The notes: a model not told the origin generated them from the sequence alone. Numbered from the stretch's first letter, positions 1-5,975 are shown. The stretch is 11,025 nt of DNA from CAYJXK01 sp964374115 (GCA_964374115.1 CAYJXK010000032.1:1-11025), one strand, 5' to 3'. Translations and numbers: made by a program.

Positions 1-38
1 GTACATTCAAGACACTTATTCACAGCCGGAGTGCAAAA

Positions 39-72
39 TGTATTTGACTAATACATGTATTTGACTAATACA
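39..72. repeat. Tandem 17-bp dyad repeat, probable operator of trpS-msrA
   Basis: Two identical abutting copies (39-55 and 56-72) of TGTATTTGACTAATACA. Each copy is itself a near-perfect dyad: TGTATT and AATACA are inverted repeats around TGACT. The TTGACT in the second copy is the -35 box of the trpS promoter, so a dimeric protein bound here would cover the promoter. This is the usual geometry of a repressor operator. The half-site ACTAATACA resembles the ACTAGTAC half of the E. coli TrpR operator, but the half-site spacing differs, so the identity of the regulator is only a guess. Confidence 0.6.
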
Positions 73-89
73 GTCCCTTCTTTTATACT
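61..89 (+). promoter_or_regulatory. Sigma70-type promoter for trpS-msrA
   Basis: The -35 box TTGACT (61-66) and the -10 box TATACT (84-89) are separated by exactly 17 bases. Each matches the consensus at five of six positions. Transcription would start near 96, leaving a leader of about 18 nt before the ATG at 114, with no clear Shine-Dalgarno. The first repeat copy also contains TTGACT (44-49), but only a poor -10 lies downstream of it. Confidence 0.7.
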
Positions 90-113
90 ACGAGCAGTAT
101 TATTTTTTACACT

Positions 114-1103
114 ATGGTAAAACCAGTCATTTTTTCTGGCATTCAGCCTACGGGCAACCTGCATGTTGGCAATTATCTCGGAGCAGTGAAACAGTGGGTG
201 GAATTGCAAAATAGTGATGCGTTTGACTGTTATTTTTGTATTGTGGATTATCATTCGCTTACAGGGAATATAAGGGCAGAAGATCGTCGAGAACAAATTA
301 TTCGAACCGCGGTAGAACTACTGGCGCTTGGCATTGATCCGGACAAATCAACATTTTTTGTGCAATCACATGTGCCGGAGCACACAGAATTGGCCTGGGT
401 GTTTTCTAGCGTCACGCCTATCGCCGAACTCAATCGCATGACACAGTACAAAGATAAATCCAAAGATCAGAAGAAACATATTAATGTCGGACTTCTTACC
501 TACCCAATTCTCCAAGCGGCCGATATTCTACTCTATCATGGAAATATCGTGCCAGTGGGCGAAGATCAAGCGCAACATGTGGAACTCACTTGCGATATTG
601 CGCGCTGGTTTAATAAACGATACGGCGATTATTTTCCAGAAACGCGCGTGAAACTAACAGATCTCCCGCGCGTAAAAAGCTTGCTCGATCCGACAAAGAA
701 AATGAGCAAATCTTTGGGGCTTGGGCATGTGATTGAGCTCGCGGACGAACCAGACGTCGTTCAGAAAAAATTGATGAAAGCCGTGACGGCAACCGTTCCC
801 GGAAAATGTTCGCCTGGAGTTGAAAATTTATTACTTCTTCTGAAACATGTTGCTCGGCCAGAAATGTATCAGACATACGTTGCCAAAGAAAAAATTGGGA
901 CGATTTTGTATGGCGATCTCAAATGCGATTTGGCCGAAGAAATTGCCAATGGGTTCACCGAATTTCGATCTCGAAGACAAAAATTATTGAAAAATCAAGA
1001 AGTCGTGAGCAGTATGCTTGACAGCGGCGCCAAAAAAGCGCGAGCGGTCGCGATGCAGACAATGGAGCGGGTGCGGGAGTTAATTGGGGTGAGGTGCATA
1101 TGA
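114..1103 (+). CDS. trpS: Tryptophan--tRNA ligase
   Basis: This cytoplasmic class I aminoacyl-tRNA synthetase charges tRNA-Trp with tryptophan using ATP. The 329-residue length is normal for bacterial TrpRS. The N-terminal signature PTGNLHVGN holds the HIGH-equivalent (HVGN, residues 17-20). The second ATP-binding signature KMSKS is at residues 196-200. Typical TrpRS stretches lie between them, such as the region around residues 125-160 with LLTYPILQAADILLY and the following VGEDQAQHVEL. The ATG at 114 is chosen because the conserved beta-strand and HIGH loop follow at the usual distance. The stop codon overlaps the msrA start (ATGA at 1100-1103), so the two genes should be co-translated. Expression probably depends on the promoter and tandem dyad just upstream. 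The assignment is firm. Confidence 0.97.
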   Translation: MVKPVIFSGIQPTGNLHVGNYLGAVKQWVELQNSDAFDCYFCIVDYHSLTGNIRAEDRREQIIRTAVELLALGIDPDKSTFFVQSHVPEHTELAWVFSSVTPIAELNRMTQYKDKSKDQKKHINVGLLTYPILQAADILLYHGNIVPVGEDQAQHVELTCDIARWFNKRYGDYFPETRVKLTDLPRVKSLLDPTKKMSKSLGLGHVIELADEPDVVQKKLMKAVTATVPGKCSPGVENLLLLLKHVARPEMYQTYVAKEKIGTILYGDLKCDLAEEIANGFTEFRSRRQKLLKNQEVVSSMLDSGAKKARAVAMQTMERVRELIGVRCI

Positions 1104-1630
1104 CTATTGTTTTTGGCGGAGACTGTTTTTGGTGTACCGAAGCGATTTTTCGGAGACTCAAAGGAGTTGAGGGCGTGAAAGTTGGATATGCAGGCGGAAA
1201 GCGCGACAATCCGGATTATCACGCGGTGTCGTCTGGCAATACCGGACATGCCGAAGTCATCAACATAGAATTTGATCCGTCGGTTATTTCACTTGATACA
1301 TTGTTTTCAGTATTTTTTGCGACCCATGACCCAACCAAGCCCAATCGCCAGGGCAATGATGTGGGCACGCAATATCGTTCAGTGATTTTGTATACAAACG
1401 AAGAACAAAAAATTGCTGCCGAAACATTTATTAAAAATTTAGAAAAAGACCAGACGTTCTCTAAGCCGATTATCACAGAAATCAAATCACTCGATACGTT
1501 TTACGAGGCCGAAGGCTATCATCAGCAATATTATGAAAAAAATAGTGGGGAACCATATTGCCAATTTGTGATTGACCCAAAAATTGTGAAACTTCGTCAA
1601 AAATTTTCACATTTGTTGAAAGAGGAATAG
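1100..1630 (+). CDS. msrA: Peptide-methionine (S)-S-oxide reductase MsrA
   Basis: MsrA reduces methionine-S-sulfoxide in proteins and free Met-S-SO, repairing oxidative damage. At 176 residues it has standard family length. The active-site motif reads DCFWC (residues 8-12) with catalytic Cys9. Most MsrA proteins have Gly just before this Cys; here it is Asp. Other family motifs follow: GYAGG, HAEV, FFATHDPTKPNRQGNDVGTQ and AEGYHQQYYEKN, plus a C-terminal PYCQ cysteine that could act in recycling. An in-frame GTG lies two codons earlier (1094), but the ATG at 1100 is preferred: it overlaps the trpS stop in the coupled ATGA arrangement and has a GGGGTGAGG Shine-Dalgarno about six bases upstream. 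It is in an operon with trpS. No MsrB gene is visible in the window. Confidence 0.95.
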   Translation: MTIVFGGDCFWCTEAIFRRLKGVEGVKVGYAGGKRDNPDYHAVSSGNTGHAEVINIEFDPSVISLDTLFSVFFATHDPTKPNRQGNDVGTQYRSVILYTNEEQKIAAETFIKNLEKDQTFSKPIITEIKSLDTFYEAEGYHQQYYEKNSGEPYCQFVIDPKIVKLRQKFSHLLKEE

Positions 1631-1661
1631 GGTTGAGGGTACGATACATATATAGGAGTAG

Positions 1662-1949
1662 GGGAAAAAATACGGGGCGCTTGATTATAAAGAATGCGTG
1701 GGCGATGATCTACATCCTAACATGGGTGGTATGAAGGCGCTCACATTTCCCACAATGACCAAGCTCAAACGCAATGAAGTGGTGGTGTTTTCCTACATCA
1801 CCTACAAATCCCGTGCGCATCGTGATGCAGTCAATAAAAAGGTGATGAAAGATGCATTCATGAATGATCCGAAATACAAGGACAAACCAATGCCATTTGA
1901 TATGAAACGGATGGCGTACGGTGGTTTTAAGGTGTTGGTAGATGCATAG
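1662..1949 (+). pseudogene. 5'-truncated DUF1428 (YbaA-like) gene
   Basis: The reading frame after the in-frame TAG at 1659 encodes KKYGALDYKECVGDD, then the rest of a DUF1428 protein including FSYITYKSRAHRDAVNKKV and the C-terminal MPFDMKRMAYGGF signature. Family members (such as E. coli YbaA, about 117 residues, function unknown) begin roughly 30 residues earlier with a conserved YVDGF-type strand. That part is absent, and an in-frame stop sits directly before the surviving homology. The homology starts upstream of the first usable start codon (GTG 1698). If translated from there it would give an 83-residue product lacking the first strand and helix. An AGGAG sequence at 1655-1659 may be the old ribosome-binding site left by a deletion. 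Family recognition is confident. Whether any protein is still made is unknown. Confidence 0.75.
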
Positions 1950-1975
1950 TAGGGTAGTTGAATAGACAAAAATAT

Positions 1976-2003
1976 AAAAAAGCTCTACATGTAGAGCTTT
2001 TTT
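1976..2003. terminator. Bidirectional rho-independent terminator
   Basis: This is a perfect 28-base palindrome: six A, then AGCTCTAC-AT-GTAGAGCT sharing its outer bases with the A and T tracts, ending in six T. The GC-containing stem followed by a T run is a classic intrinsic terminator, and the symmetry lets it work on both strands. It closes the region downstream of the DUF1428 remnant and sits only two bases before the -35 box of the next promoter. Confidence 0.85.
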
Positions 2004-2004
2004 C

Positions 2005-2034
2005 TTGACACGAGGTTTATTTTGCGCGTACAAT
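2005..2034 (+). promoter_or_regulatory. Strong sigma70-type promoter for the RhuM-Fic/PIN pair
   Basis: A perfect -35 TTGACA (2005-2010) and a -10 TACAAT (2029-2034) are separated by 18 bases. Transcription would begin near 2041, giving a leader of about 15 nt before the ATG at 2056, with no Shine-Dalgarno. It is placed directly after the preceding terminator, so the cassette has its own expression unit. Confidence 0.7.
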
Positions 2035-2055
2035 ACTCATTGATAAAACGAAAAT

Positions 2056-3036
2056 ATGAAAGAGAAACAAAAAAATACTATCGTGGTATACCAGGCAAAA
2101 TCTGGGGCTCTTGAATTGCGGGCGGATACTCGAAAAGATACTTTTTGGCTAACTCAACAACAAATTGCCGAGTTATTTGATGTGCAAAAAGCCGCAATTT
2201 CTAAGCATATAAAAAATATTTTTGATTCAGGAGAATTAGAACAAAAATCAACTGTTTCCATTTTGGAAACAGTTCAAATTGAGGGAAGTCGTAGAATAAA
2301 AAGAAATATTGAGTATTATAATCTGGATCTCGTTTTATCTATTGGTTATCGCGTCAATTCAAAACAAGCCACCCATTTTCGCCAATGGGCAACAAAAGTG
2401 TTGAAGGAACACATTACGAAGGGCTTCACCATCAATAAATCTGTTGTCAAAAGAAATTACGCTGAATTTCAAAAGGCAATTGAAGATATCAAAGCCCTTC
2501 TTCCTCCAGGCGCCTCGGTTGATCATGCCAGTGTCCTCGAACTTGTCTCCACATTTGCCGATACCTGGTTGTCATTGCAGGCGTATGATAAGGATAAGTT
2601 AGTTACTCGCGGTGTGACAAAACGATCAGTCGCTCTAACGGGAAAACAGATTGAAGTAGCTCTGGCAGATCTAAAAAAATCTCTTCTTACGAAGGGTCAA
2701 GCGACTGAATTGTTCGGCACAGAAAATCGAAGTGGCGCAATTGCTGGCATTGTTGGTAATGTCATGCAGTCATTTGGCGGCAAAGCCGTGTATCCAACTG
2801 TTGAAGAAAAAGCAGCTCATCTTTTGTATTTTATTGTCAAAAATCATCCATTTGTTGATGGCAACAAACGATGTGGCGCTTTTGCCTTTGTTTGGTTTTT
2901 GCAAAAAGCCAGAATTTTGGATCGAACCAAGATTACGCCGGCCACGCTGACAGCAATTACTCTCTTTATCGCTGAAAGTGATCCAAAAAATAAAGACCGC
3001 ATGGTTCGGTTGGTTTTACAATTGTTGAAGAAGTAA
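2056..3036 (+). CDS. RhuM-family protein with C-terminal Fic/DOC domain
   Basis: This 326-residue protein has two parts. Residues about 1-130 match the RhuM virulence-protein family: a helix-turn-helix-like segment WLTQQQIAELFDVQKAAISK at 31-50, then IEYYNLDLVLSIGYRV and QATHFRQWATKVLKEHI. Residues about 190-326 form a Fic/DOC fold with the motif HPFVDGNKR at 264-272. Fic AMP-transferases normally have GNGR; the lysine here matches the Doc kinase variant (DANKR), which phosphorylates EF-Tu. The exact chemistry in this protein is unproven. RhuM-Fic fusions are a recognised architecture often annotated as virulence proteins and found in accessory regions. It lies 17 bases upstream of a PIN-domain gene, probably as one transcript. 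No obvious antitoxin of the Phd or Fic-inhibitory type is next to it. Base composition is visibly AT-richer than in the following helicase gene. Confidence 0.85.
   Translation: MKEKQKNTIVVYQAKSGALELRADTRKDTFWLTQQQIAELFDVQKAAISKHIKNIFDSGELEQKSTVSILETVQIEGSRRIKRNIEYYNLDLVLSIGYRVNSKQATHFRQWATKVLKEHITKGFTINKSVVKRNYAEFQKAIEDIKALLPPGASVDHASVLELVSTFADTWLSLQAYDKDKLVTRGVTKRSVALTGKQIEVALADLKKSLLTKGQATELFGTENRSGAIAGIVGNVMQSFGGKAVYPTVEEKAAHLLYFIVKNHPFVDGNKRCGAFAFVWFLQKARILDRTKITPATLTAITLFIAESDPKNKDRMVRLVLQLLKK
2250..2274 (+). repeat. Intragenic perfect hairpin in the RhuM domain
   Basis: AACTGTTTCCA (2250-2260) and TGGAAACAGTT (2264-2274) are exact reverse complements around a TTT loop, inside the coding sequence at residues about 65-73. 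No T run follows, so it is not an ordinary terminator. It could be an mRNA structure or a protein-binding dyad. Confidence 0.5.
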
Positions 3037-3053
3037 GAATTCAAAATTGTATT

Positions 3054-3488
3054 ATGAACAATATGCAGAGAAAATTGGTTGATGCGTCAGTAATGTTAGG
3101 TTTTTTGAATCAAGATGATGAGCACCATTCTCGATCTATGCAATTTATGCAGTCTATATTCGCAGCCAATACTCCTCAACCAACTATAACCCTAATTTTT
3201 CCGATGCATGCCTTGATTGAAATTAATACCAAATTGAGAAAAATCAAAAAAGAAAACAAATGGAGAGGAATCTCCCCTTTGGAAATGGCAGGCCCAATAT
3301 TTTATCCTATAACAAGAAATTTGATAGACAAAATTGAAAGTGAAAATTTATATGATCTTTTTTTGCATAAACTTGGCTCTCAGGATGCAATTTATGCTGC
3401 CATCGCTTATCTTGAAAATATACCGTTGGTTACGGCGGATAATGGTTTTTCGAAGGTGTCAGACATCATTACTGTTGAATTAGTATGA
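3054..3488 (+). CDS. PIN-domain protein, probable VapC-like ribonuclease
   Basis: PIN domains are Mg-dependent nucleases; stand-alone ones of about 140 residues are usually VapC-type toxins that cut RNA. This 144-residue protein shows the acidic residues expected of the fold: Asp10 in LVDASVML, Glu56 in HALIEINTKL, Asp111 in GSQDAIYAAIAYL and Asp129 in LVTADNGF. It starts 17 bases after the RhuM-Fic stop codon with no Shine-Dalgarno. A second ATG three codons in (3063) is possible, since the conserved strand begins only at residue 7. No VapB-like antitoxin gene lies on either side. Its partner may therefore be the RhuM-Fic protein, or the gene may be solitary. Codon use is AT-rich like that of its upstream neighbour, consistent with acquisition as a pair. 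Confidence 0.82.
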   Translation: MNNMQRKLVDASVMLGFLNQDDEHHSRSMQFMQSIFAANTPQPTITLIFPMHALIEINTKLRKIKKENKWRGISPLEMAGPIFYPITRNLIDKIESENLYDLFLHKLGSQDAIYAAIAYLENIPLVTADNGFSKVSDIITVELV

Positions 3489-3495
3489 AGGGTCA

Positions 3496-3582
3496 TCAAG
3501 TCGAATTATTACCAACCACCCCAATCGCATCACGCATAAACACAGCAAGCTCTGGACGTAATTCGTCGTAATAGGTTCTCAA
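3496..3582 (-). pseudogene. 3' remnant of a possible TipAS-type regulator gene
   Basis: Read on the minus strand, the gap between the PIN gene and the helicase gene encodes LRTYYDELRPELAVFMRDAI followed by GVVGNNST and a TGA stop. The frame is closed by TAG directly upstream, so only 28 codons remain. The stretch looks protein-like. YYD-x(7)-AVFMRDAI resembles the C-terminal end of TipAS ligand-binding domains of MerR-family regulators, in which YY...PGLAEFLRDAI is typical. Only this tail survives, so the gene would be dead. The match is from memory of the family pattern and the segment is short, so chance resemblance is possible. Confidence 0.35.
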
Positions 3583-3584
3583 CT

Positions 3585-5297
3585 ATGACCCAAGATCAAG
3601 CTCTCACAATTCTCAAAACCGGCAGCAATGTTTTTTTGACTGGTGAGCCAGGATCTGGCAAAACGCATCTCATTAATGAATATGTGTCATATTTGCGTGA
3701 GCATGAGATTGAGCCGGCGATTACTGCCTCGACCGGGATTGCCGCGACCCATATCGGCGGCATGACGATTCATTCATGGGGTGGTATTGGTATCAAAACA
3801 GAACTCGACAAACAGGATCTCTCTACCATCGCTACAAACGAATATGTGGCCAAGCGCGTGCGCCGCACGCATGTGCTCATTATTGACGAAGTCTCTATGC
3901 TTTCACCTGGTACTCTATCTCTTGTGGACATGGTTTGTCGTACGATCCGAGAGAGCGCGGAACCGTTTGGCGGCCTGCAAGTTGTCTTTGTCGGTGATTT
4001 TTTTCAATTGCCGCCAGTGGTAAAAAAAGATACCATTCAAAACGCTCAGGCCACATTTATGGAAGATCAATTTGGCCGTTTTGCATACGATTGCGTTGCA
4101 TGGACGGGAGCGAGATCAGTCGTCTGTTATCTTACTGAGCAATACCGACAAGATGATATGGATTTTTTGACAGTCCTTTCCGCGATTCGAGGCAATGCGT
4201 TTGCAGATGTTCATTTGTCGCATATTGAAAAAAGAAAAACGCTCGATCATGCCGCTCCACTTCACGCGCCAAAGCTGTACGCGCATAATGTGGATGTGGA
4301 TCGCGTGAATGATGACATGATTCATAAACTCGAAGGAAAGCCACGCACATTTCTTATGGAGTCCCACGGTCCACGCCCTCTCGTCGAAGCGCTCATGCGT
4401 GGGTGCTTGTCTCCGGAAACATTGCATCTCAAAACCAATGCCGCGGTCATGTTTACCAAAAATAATCCACGAGTTGGGTTTGTCAATGGCACGCTGGGGG
4501 TCGTTGAAGGCTTTGAAAAAGAGAGCGGATATCCAATCGTTTTGACTCGTGGTCAACGACGCATTCATGTGGAGCCAATGGAGTGGACTGTAGAGGAGCA
4601 TGGTAAAGTGCGCGCGCAGGTTATACAGCTCCCATTGCGGCTGGCTTGGGCGATAACGGTGCACAAAAGTCAGGGCATGAGTCTCGACGAGGCAGTGATG
4701 GATCTTACCGATGTTTTCGAATATGGACAAGGCTACGTGGCTCTGTCCCGTGTGCGTCGGCTTTCAGGGCTTCACTTATTAGGATGGAATGAACGCGCAT
4801 TTCAAGTGCATCCAGATATTCTTGAAAAGGACGCATCATTTCGGGCGGCGGCTCGTGAAGCCGAAGCGCGAGTCGCTGAGATTTCGGTACCAGATCTCGA
4901 GAAAAAATACAGAGATTTTATTATTCGGTGTGGAGGAAAAATTCAAGCAGCGAAAATAAAAAAAGAAAAAATATCTGAACGAAAAAAGAAAGAAAGCACC
5001 TTCGTCCAAACGCTCACATTATGGAATGAAGGAAAGAACATCGCCGAGATTGCAAAAACACGTGGACTTGTCGCGCGAACGATTATGGGGCATGTTGAGG
5101 AACTTGCGGGGAAGGGCCTCATTTCACGCGACGATCTTTCTCGACTGTTGACGCCACGGCTTTCAGAAAAATTGGGAGAGATTCAGGCTACATTTCATGA
5201 GCTCGACACTGACCGTCTGTCACCTGTGTTTGAAGCGTTGAGCGGGGAGTATTCGTATGAGGAGTTGCAGATTGCGAGGATGATGTTAGGAAAATAA
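3585..5297 (+). CDS. PIF1/RecD2-like superfamily 1B DNA helicase with C-terminal HTH
   Basis: This 570-residue ATPase is predicted to unwind DNA 5'-3' in repair or replication, on the basis of its family. The SF1B motifs appear in order: Walker A GEPGSGKT (20-27), motif Ia ASTGIAA (48-54), Walker B IIDEVSML (99-106), motif III GDFFQLPP (137-144), motif IV EQYRQ (185-189), and motifs V and VI AITVHKSQGMSLD (356-368) and GYVALSRVRR (383-392). The region 410-470 is charged and probably a linker. Residues about 471-560 contain NEGKNIAEIAKTRGL and RTIMGHVEELAGKGLI, which match the HTH_40 type of winged-helix domain found at the C-termini of some helicases. The ATG at 3585 is used because Walker A follows at the expected distance; the Shine-Dalgarno is weak at best (AGG at 3573). 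It is a complete gene with a terminator about 90 bases downstream. Confidence 0.93.
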   Translation: MTQDQALTILKTGSNVFLTGEPGSGKTHLINEYVSYLREHEIEPAITASTGIAATHIGGMTIHSWGGIGIKTELDKQDLSTIATNEYVAKRVRRTHVLIIDEVSMLSPGTLSLVDMVCRTIRESAEPFGGLQVVFVGDFFQLPPVVKKDTIQNAQATFMEDQFGRFAYDCVAWTGARSVVCYLTEQYRQDDMDFLTVLSAIRGNAFADVHLSHIEKRKTLDHAAPLHAPKLYAHNVDVDRVNDDMIHKLEGKPRTFLMESHGPRPLVEALMRGCLSPETLHLKTNAAVMFTKNNPRVGFVNGTLGVVEGFEKESGYPIVLTRGQRRIHVEPMEWTVEEHGKVRAQVIQLPLRLAWAITVHKSQGMSLDEAVMDLTDVFEYGQGYVALSRVRRLSGLHLLGWNERAFQVHPDILEKDASFRAAAREAEARVAEISVPDLEKKYRDFIIRCGGKIQAAKIKKEKISERKKKESTFVQTLTLWNEGKNIAEIAKTRGLVARTIMGHVEELAGKGLISRDDLSRLLTPRLSEKLGEIQATFHELDTDRLSPVFEALSGEYSYEELQIARMMLGK

Positions 5298-5330
5298 AAA
5301 TTTTATATATCAGTTGTCACTCCTGTGTAT

Positions 5331-5348
5331 TGTAAGTTTTTCTCAAAA
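5331..5348. repeat. Copy A of an 18-nt repeat
   Basis: TGTAAGTTTTTCTCAAAA at 5331-5348 recurs almost exactly at 5784-5802 (TGTAAGTTTTTCTTCAAAA, same orientation). It also appears inverted at 5457-5474 (GTTTGAGAAAAACTTGCA). The inverted copy can pair with either of the others, the only exceptions to full pairing being one G-U pair and a possible one-base bulge. Copies B and C delimit the structured RNA candidate. Confidence 0.6.
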
Positions 5349-5388
5349 ATGTATAGATCTACAGAAAAAATAAACAGCGTCAAATTTT

Positions 5389-5415
5389 AAAAAGCTCTTC
5401 ATTAAGAGCTTTTTT
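5389..5415. terminator. Rho-independent terminator after the helicase gene
   Basis: The arms 5389-5399 (AAAAAGCTCTT) and 5404-5414 (AAGAGCTTTTT) are exact reverse complements around a CATT loop, and the right arm runs into six T. The core AGCTC/GAGCT with A and T flanks is the same as in the terminator at 1976-2003, suggesting a house style for terminators in this genome. Its near-symmetry lets it act on both strands. Confidence 0.8.
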
Positions 5416-5456
5416 AATACTTTGGTCATTTATTTTTTCTGGAAAAGTAGTCGAAT

Positions 5457-5803
5457 GTTTGAGAAAAACTTGCAACAGGGCGTCAAGACCCAGAAGGGAC
5501 CAAAAGGTAACGCTCTGCTCCAATCCAAGTGAAGCAGGGCGAGGGCGAAGCCGGAAATGAGAGGAAGCTGTCGTTACCAGCGACCTCTCCACGGCGTTCA
5601 AGGCCACCGTGGCCGACGCCGCCCCCGGCGAGACCAATCGGCGTCAAGGAGCCGAAGCATGAGGTCAAATGCGATCAAAAGTGATATCGTCGGGGACGGC
5701 GCAGCACGCCGGGGCAACGCCGACGGTATCATGGGGCATCGGTACGATTCTTGCAAGACTGACTGACTATTACGCCGCGAAGCTGTAAGTTTTTCTTCAA
5801 AAG
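5457..5803 (+). ncRNA. Candidate structured non-coding RNA, class unknown
   Basis: This stretch of about 345 nt is much more GC-rich than everything around it and has no convincing gene. It can fold extensively, assuming plus-strand transcription. A closing helix joins 5458-5476 to 5783-5802 and continues as GGCGT 5479-5483 with ACGCC 5772-5776. Inside are: a hairpin 5513-5519/5533-5539; a hairpin 5559-5564/5584-5589 stacked through AA/GA on 5567-5570/5578-5581; a hairpin 5592-5597/5616-5621 with 5602-5606/5610-5614; and a hairpin 5632-5635/5663-5666 with 5638-5642/5651-5655. A 13-bp helix (two G-U pairs) joins 5681-5693 to 5720-5732 and encloses 5697-5701/5707-5711. The loop 5572-5577 is complementary to GTAACG (5507-5512), a possible pseudoknot. 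Signatures of RNase P RNA, tmRNA and SRP RNA were not found. It could also be a degenerate intron or a non-autonomous mobile element with terminal inverted repeats. The strand is inferred. Confidence 0.5.
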
Positions 5804-5838
5804 AAAGAGAGAGGGGCGGTCTGTTGTGTATCTTGTTC

Positions 5839-5963
5839 AGAGCCGGTCTCACAAGTCCATATTCTATTGCAAATCATACCTGTTGGCTCCAAACTGTGTA
5901 TCGCACAGTTTTCGCTCAAAATGTATGATTTTCGCGACCGAAGAGACTTGTGAGACAGGCTCT
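5839..5963. repeat. 125-nt nested palindrome (long imperfect hairpin)
   Basis: Three pairs of inverted arms are centred on the same point (5901). The outer pair is 5839-5857 with 5945-5963 (AGAGCCGGTCTCACAAGTC, one mismatch in 19). The middle pair is AAATCATAC 5871-5879 with GTATGATTT 5923-5931 (exact). The inner pair is AAACTGTG 5891-5898 with CACAGTTT 5904-5911 (exact, loop TATCG). The unpaired segments between arms are the same length on both sides (13/13 and 11/11), so it forms one long rod with symmetric internal loops. It ends three bases before the GGAG ribosome-binding site of the YgjP-like gene. It may be a MITE-like element or an RNA hairpin controlling that gene. No clear target-site duplication is seen. 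Confidence 0.75.
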
Positions 5964-5975
5964 AATGGAGTAAAA

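Noticed and set aside
39..72. CRISPR or minisatellite
   Set aside because: Only two copies, no spacers, and each unit is a promoter-embedded dyad.
4116..4730. Minus-strand frame of 204 codons inside the helicase gene
   Set aside because: It is a shadow of the helicase coding strand: all helicase motifs are intact on the plus strand and the reverse product has no recognisable domain.
5380..5637. Open frame of 85 codons on the minus strand, and similar frames at 5598-5852 (minus) and 5557-5766 (plus)
   Set aside because: They lie in the GC-rich, highly paired segment, where stop codons are rare in every frame. None has a recognisable domain, and the first runs through the terminator at 5389-5415.
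5457..5803. RNase P RNA, tmRNA, SRP RNA or group II intron identity
   Set aside because: No GAGGAAAGTCC-type RNase P core, no tRNA-like end with a tag frame, no SRP GGAA loop context and no domain V hairpin were found. A degenerate intron remains possible but is unsupported.
5826..5975. N-terminal extension of the YgjP-like protein from GTG 5826
   Set aside because: It would translate the 125-nt palindrome into unrelated Cys/Ser-rich sequence. TTG 5976 has a well-placed GGAG, and the family fold starts after it.
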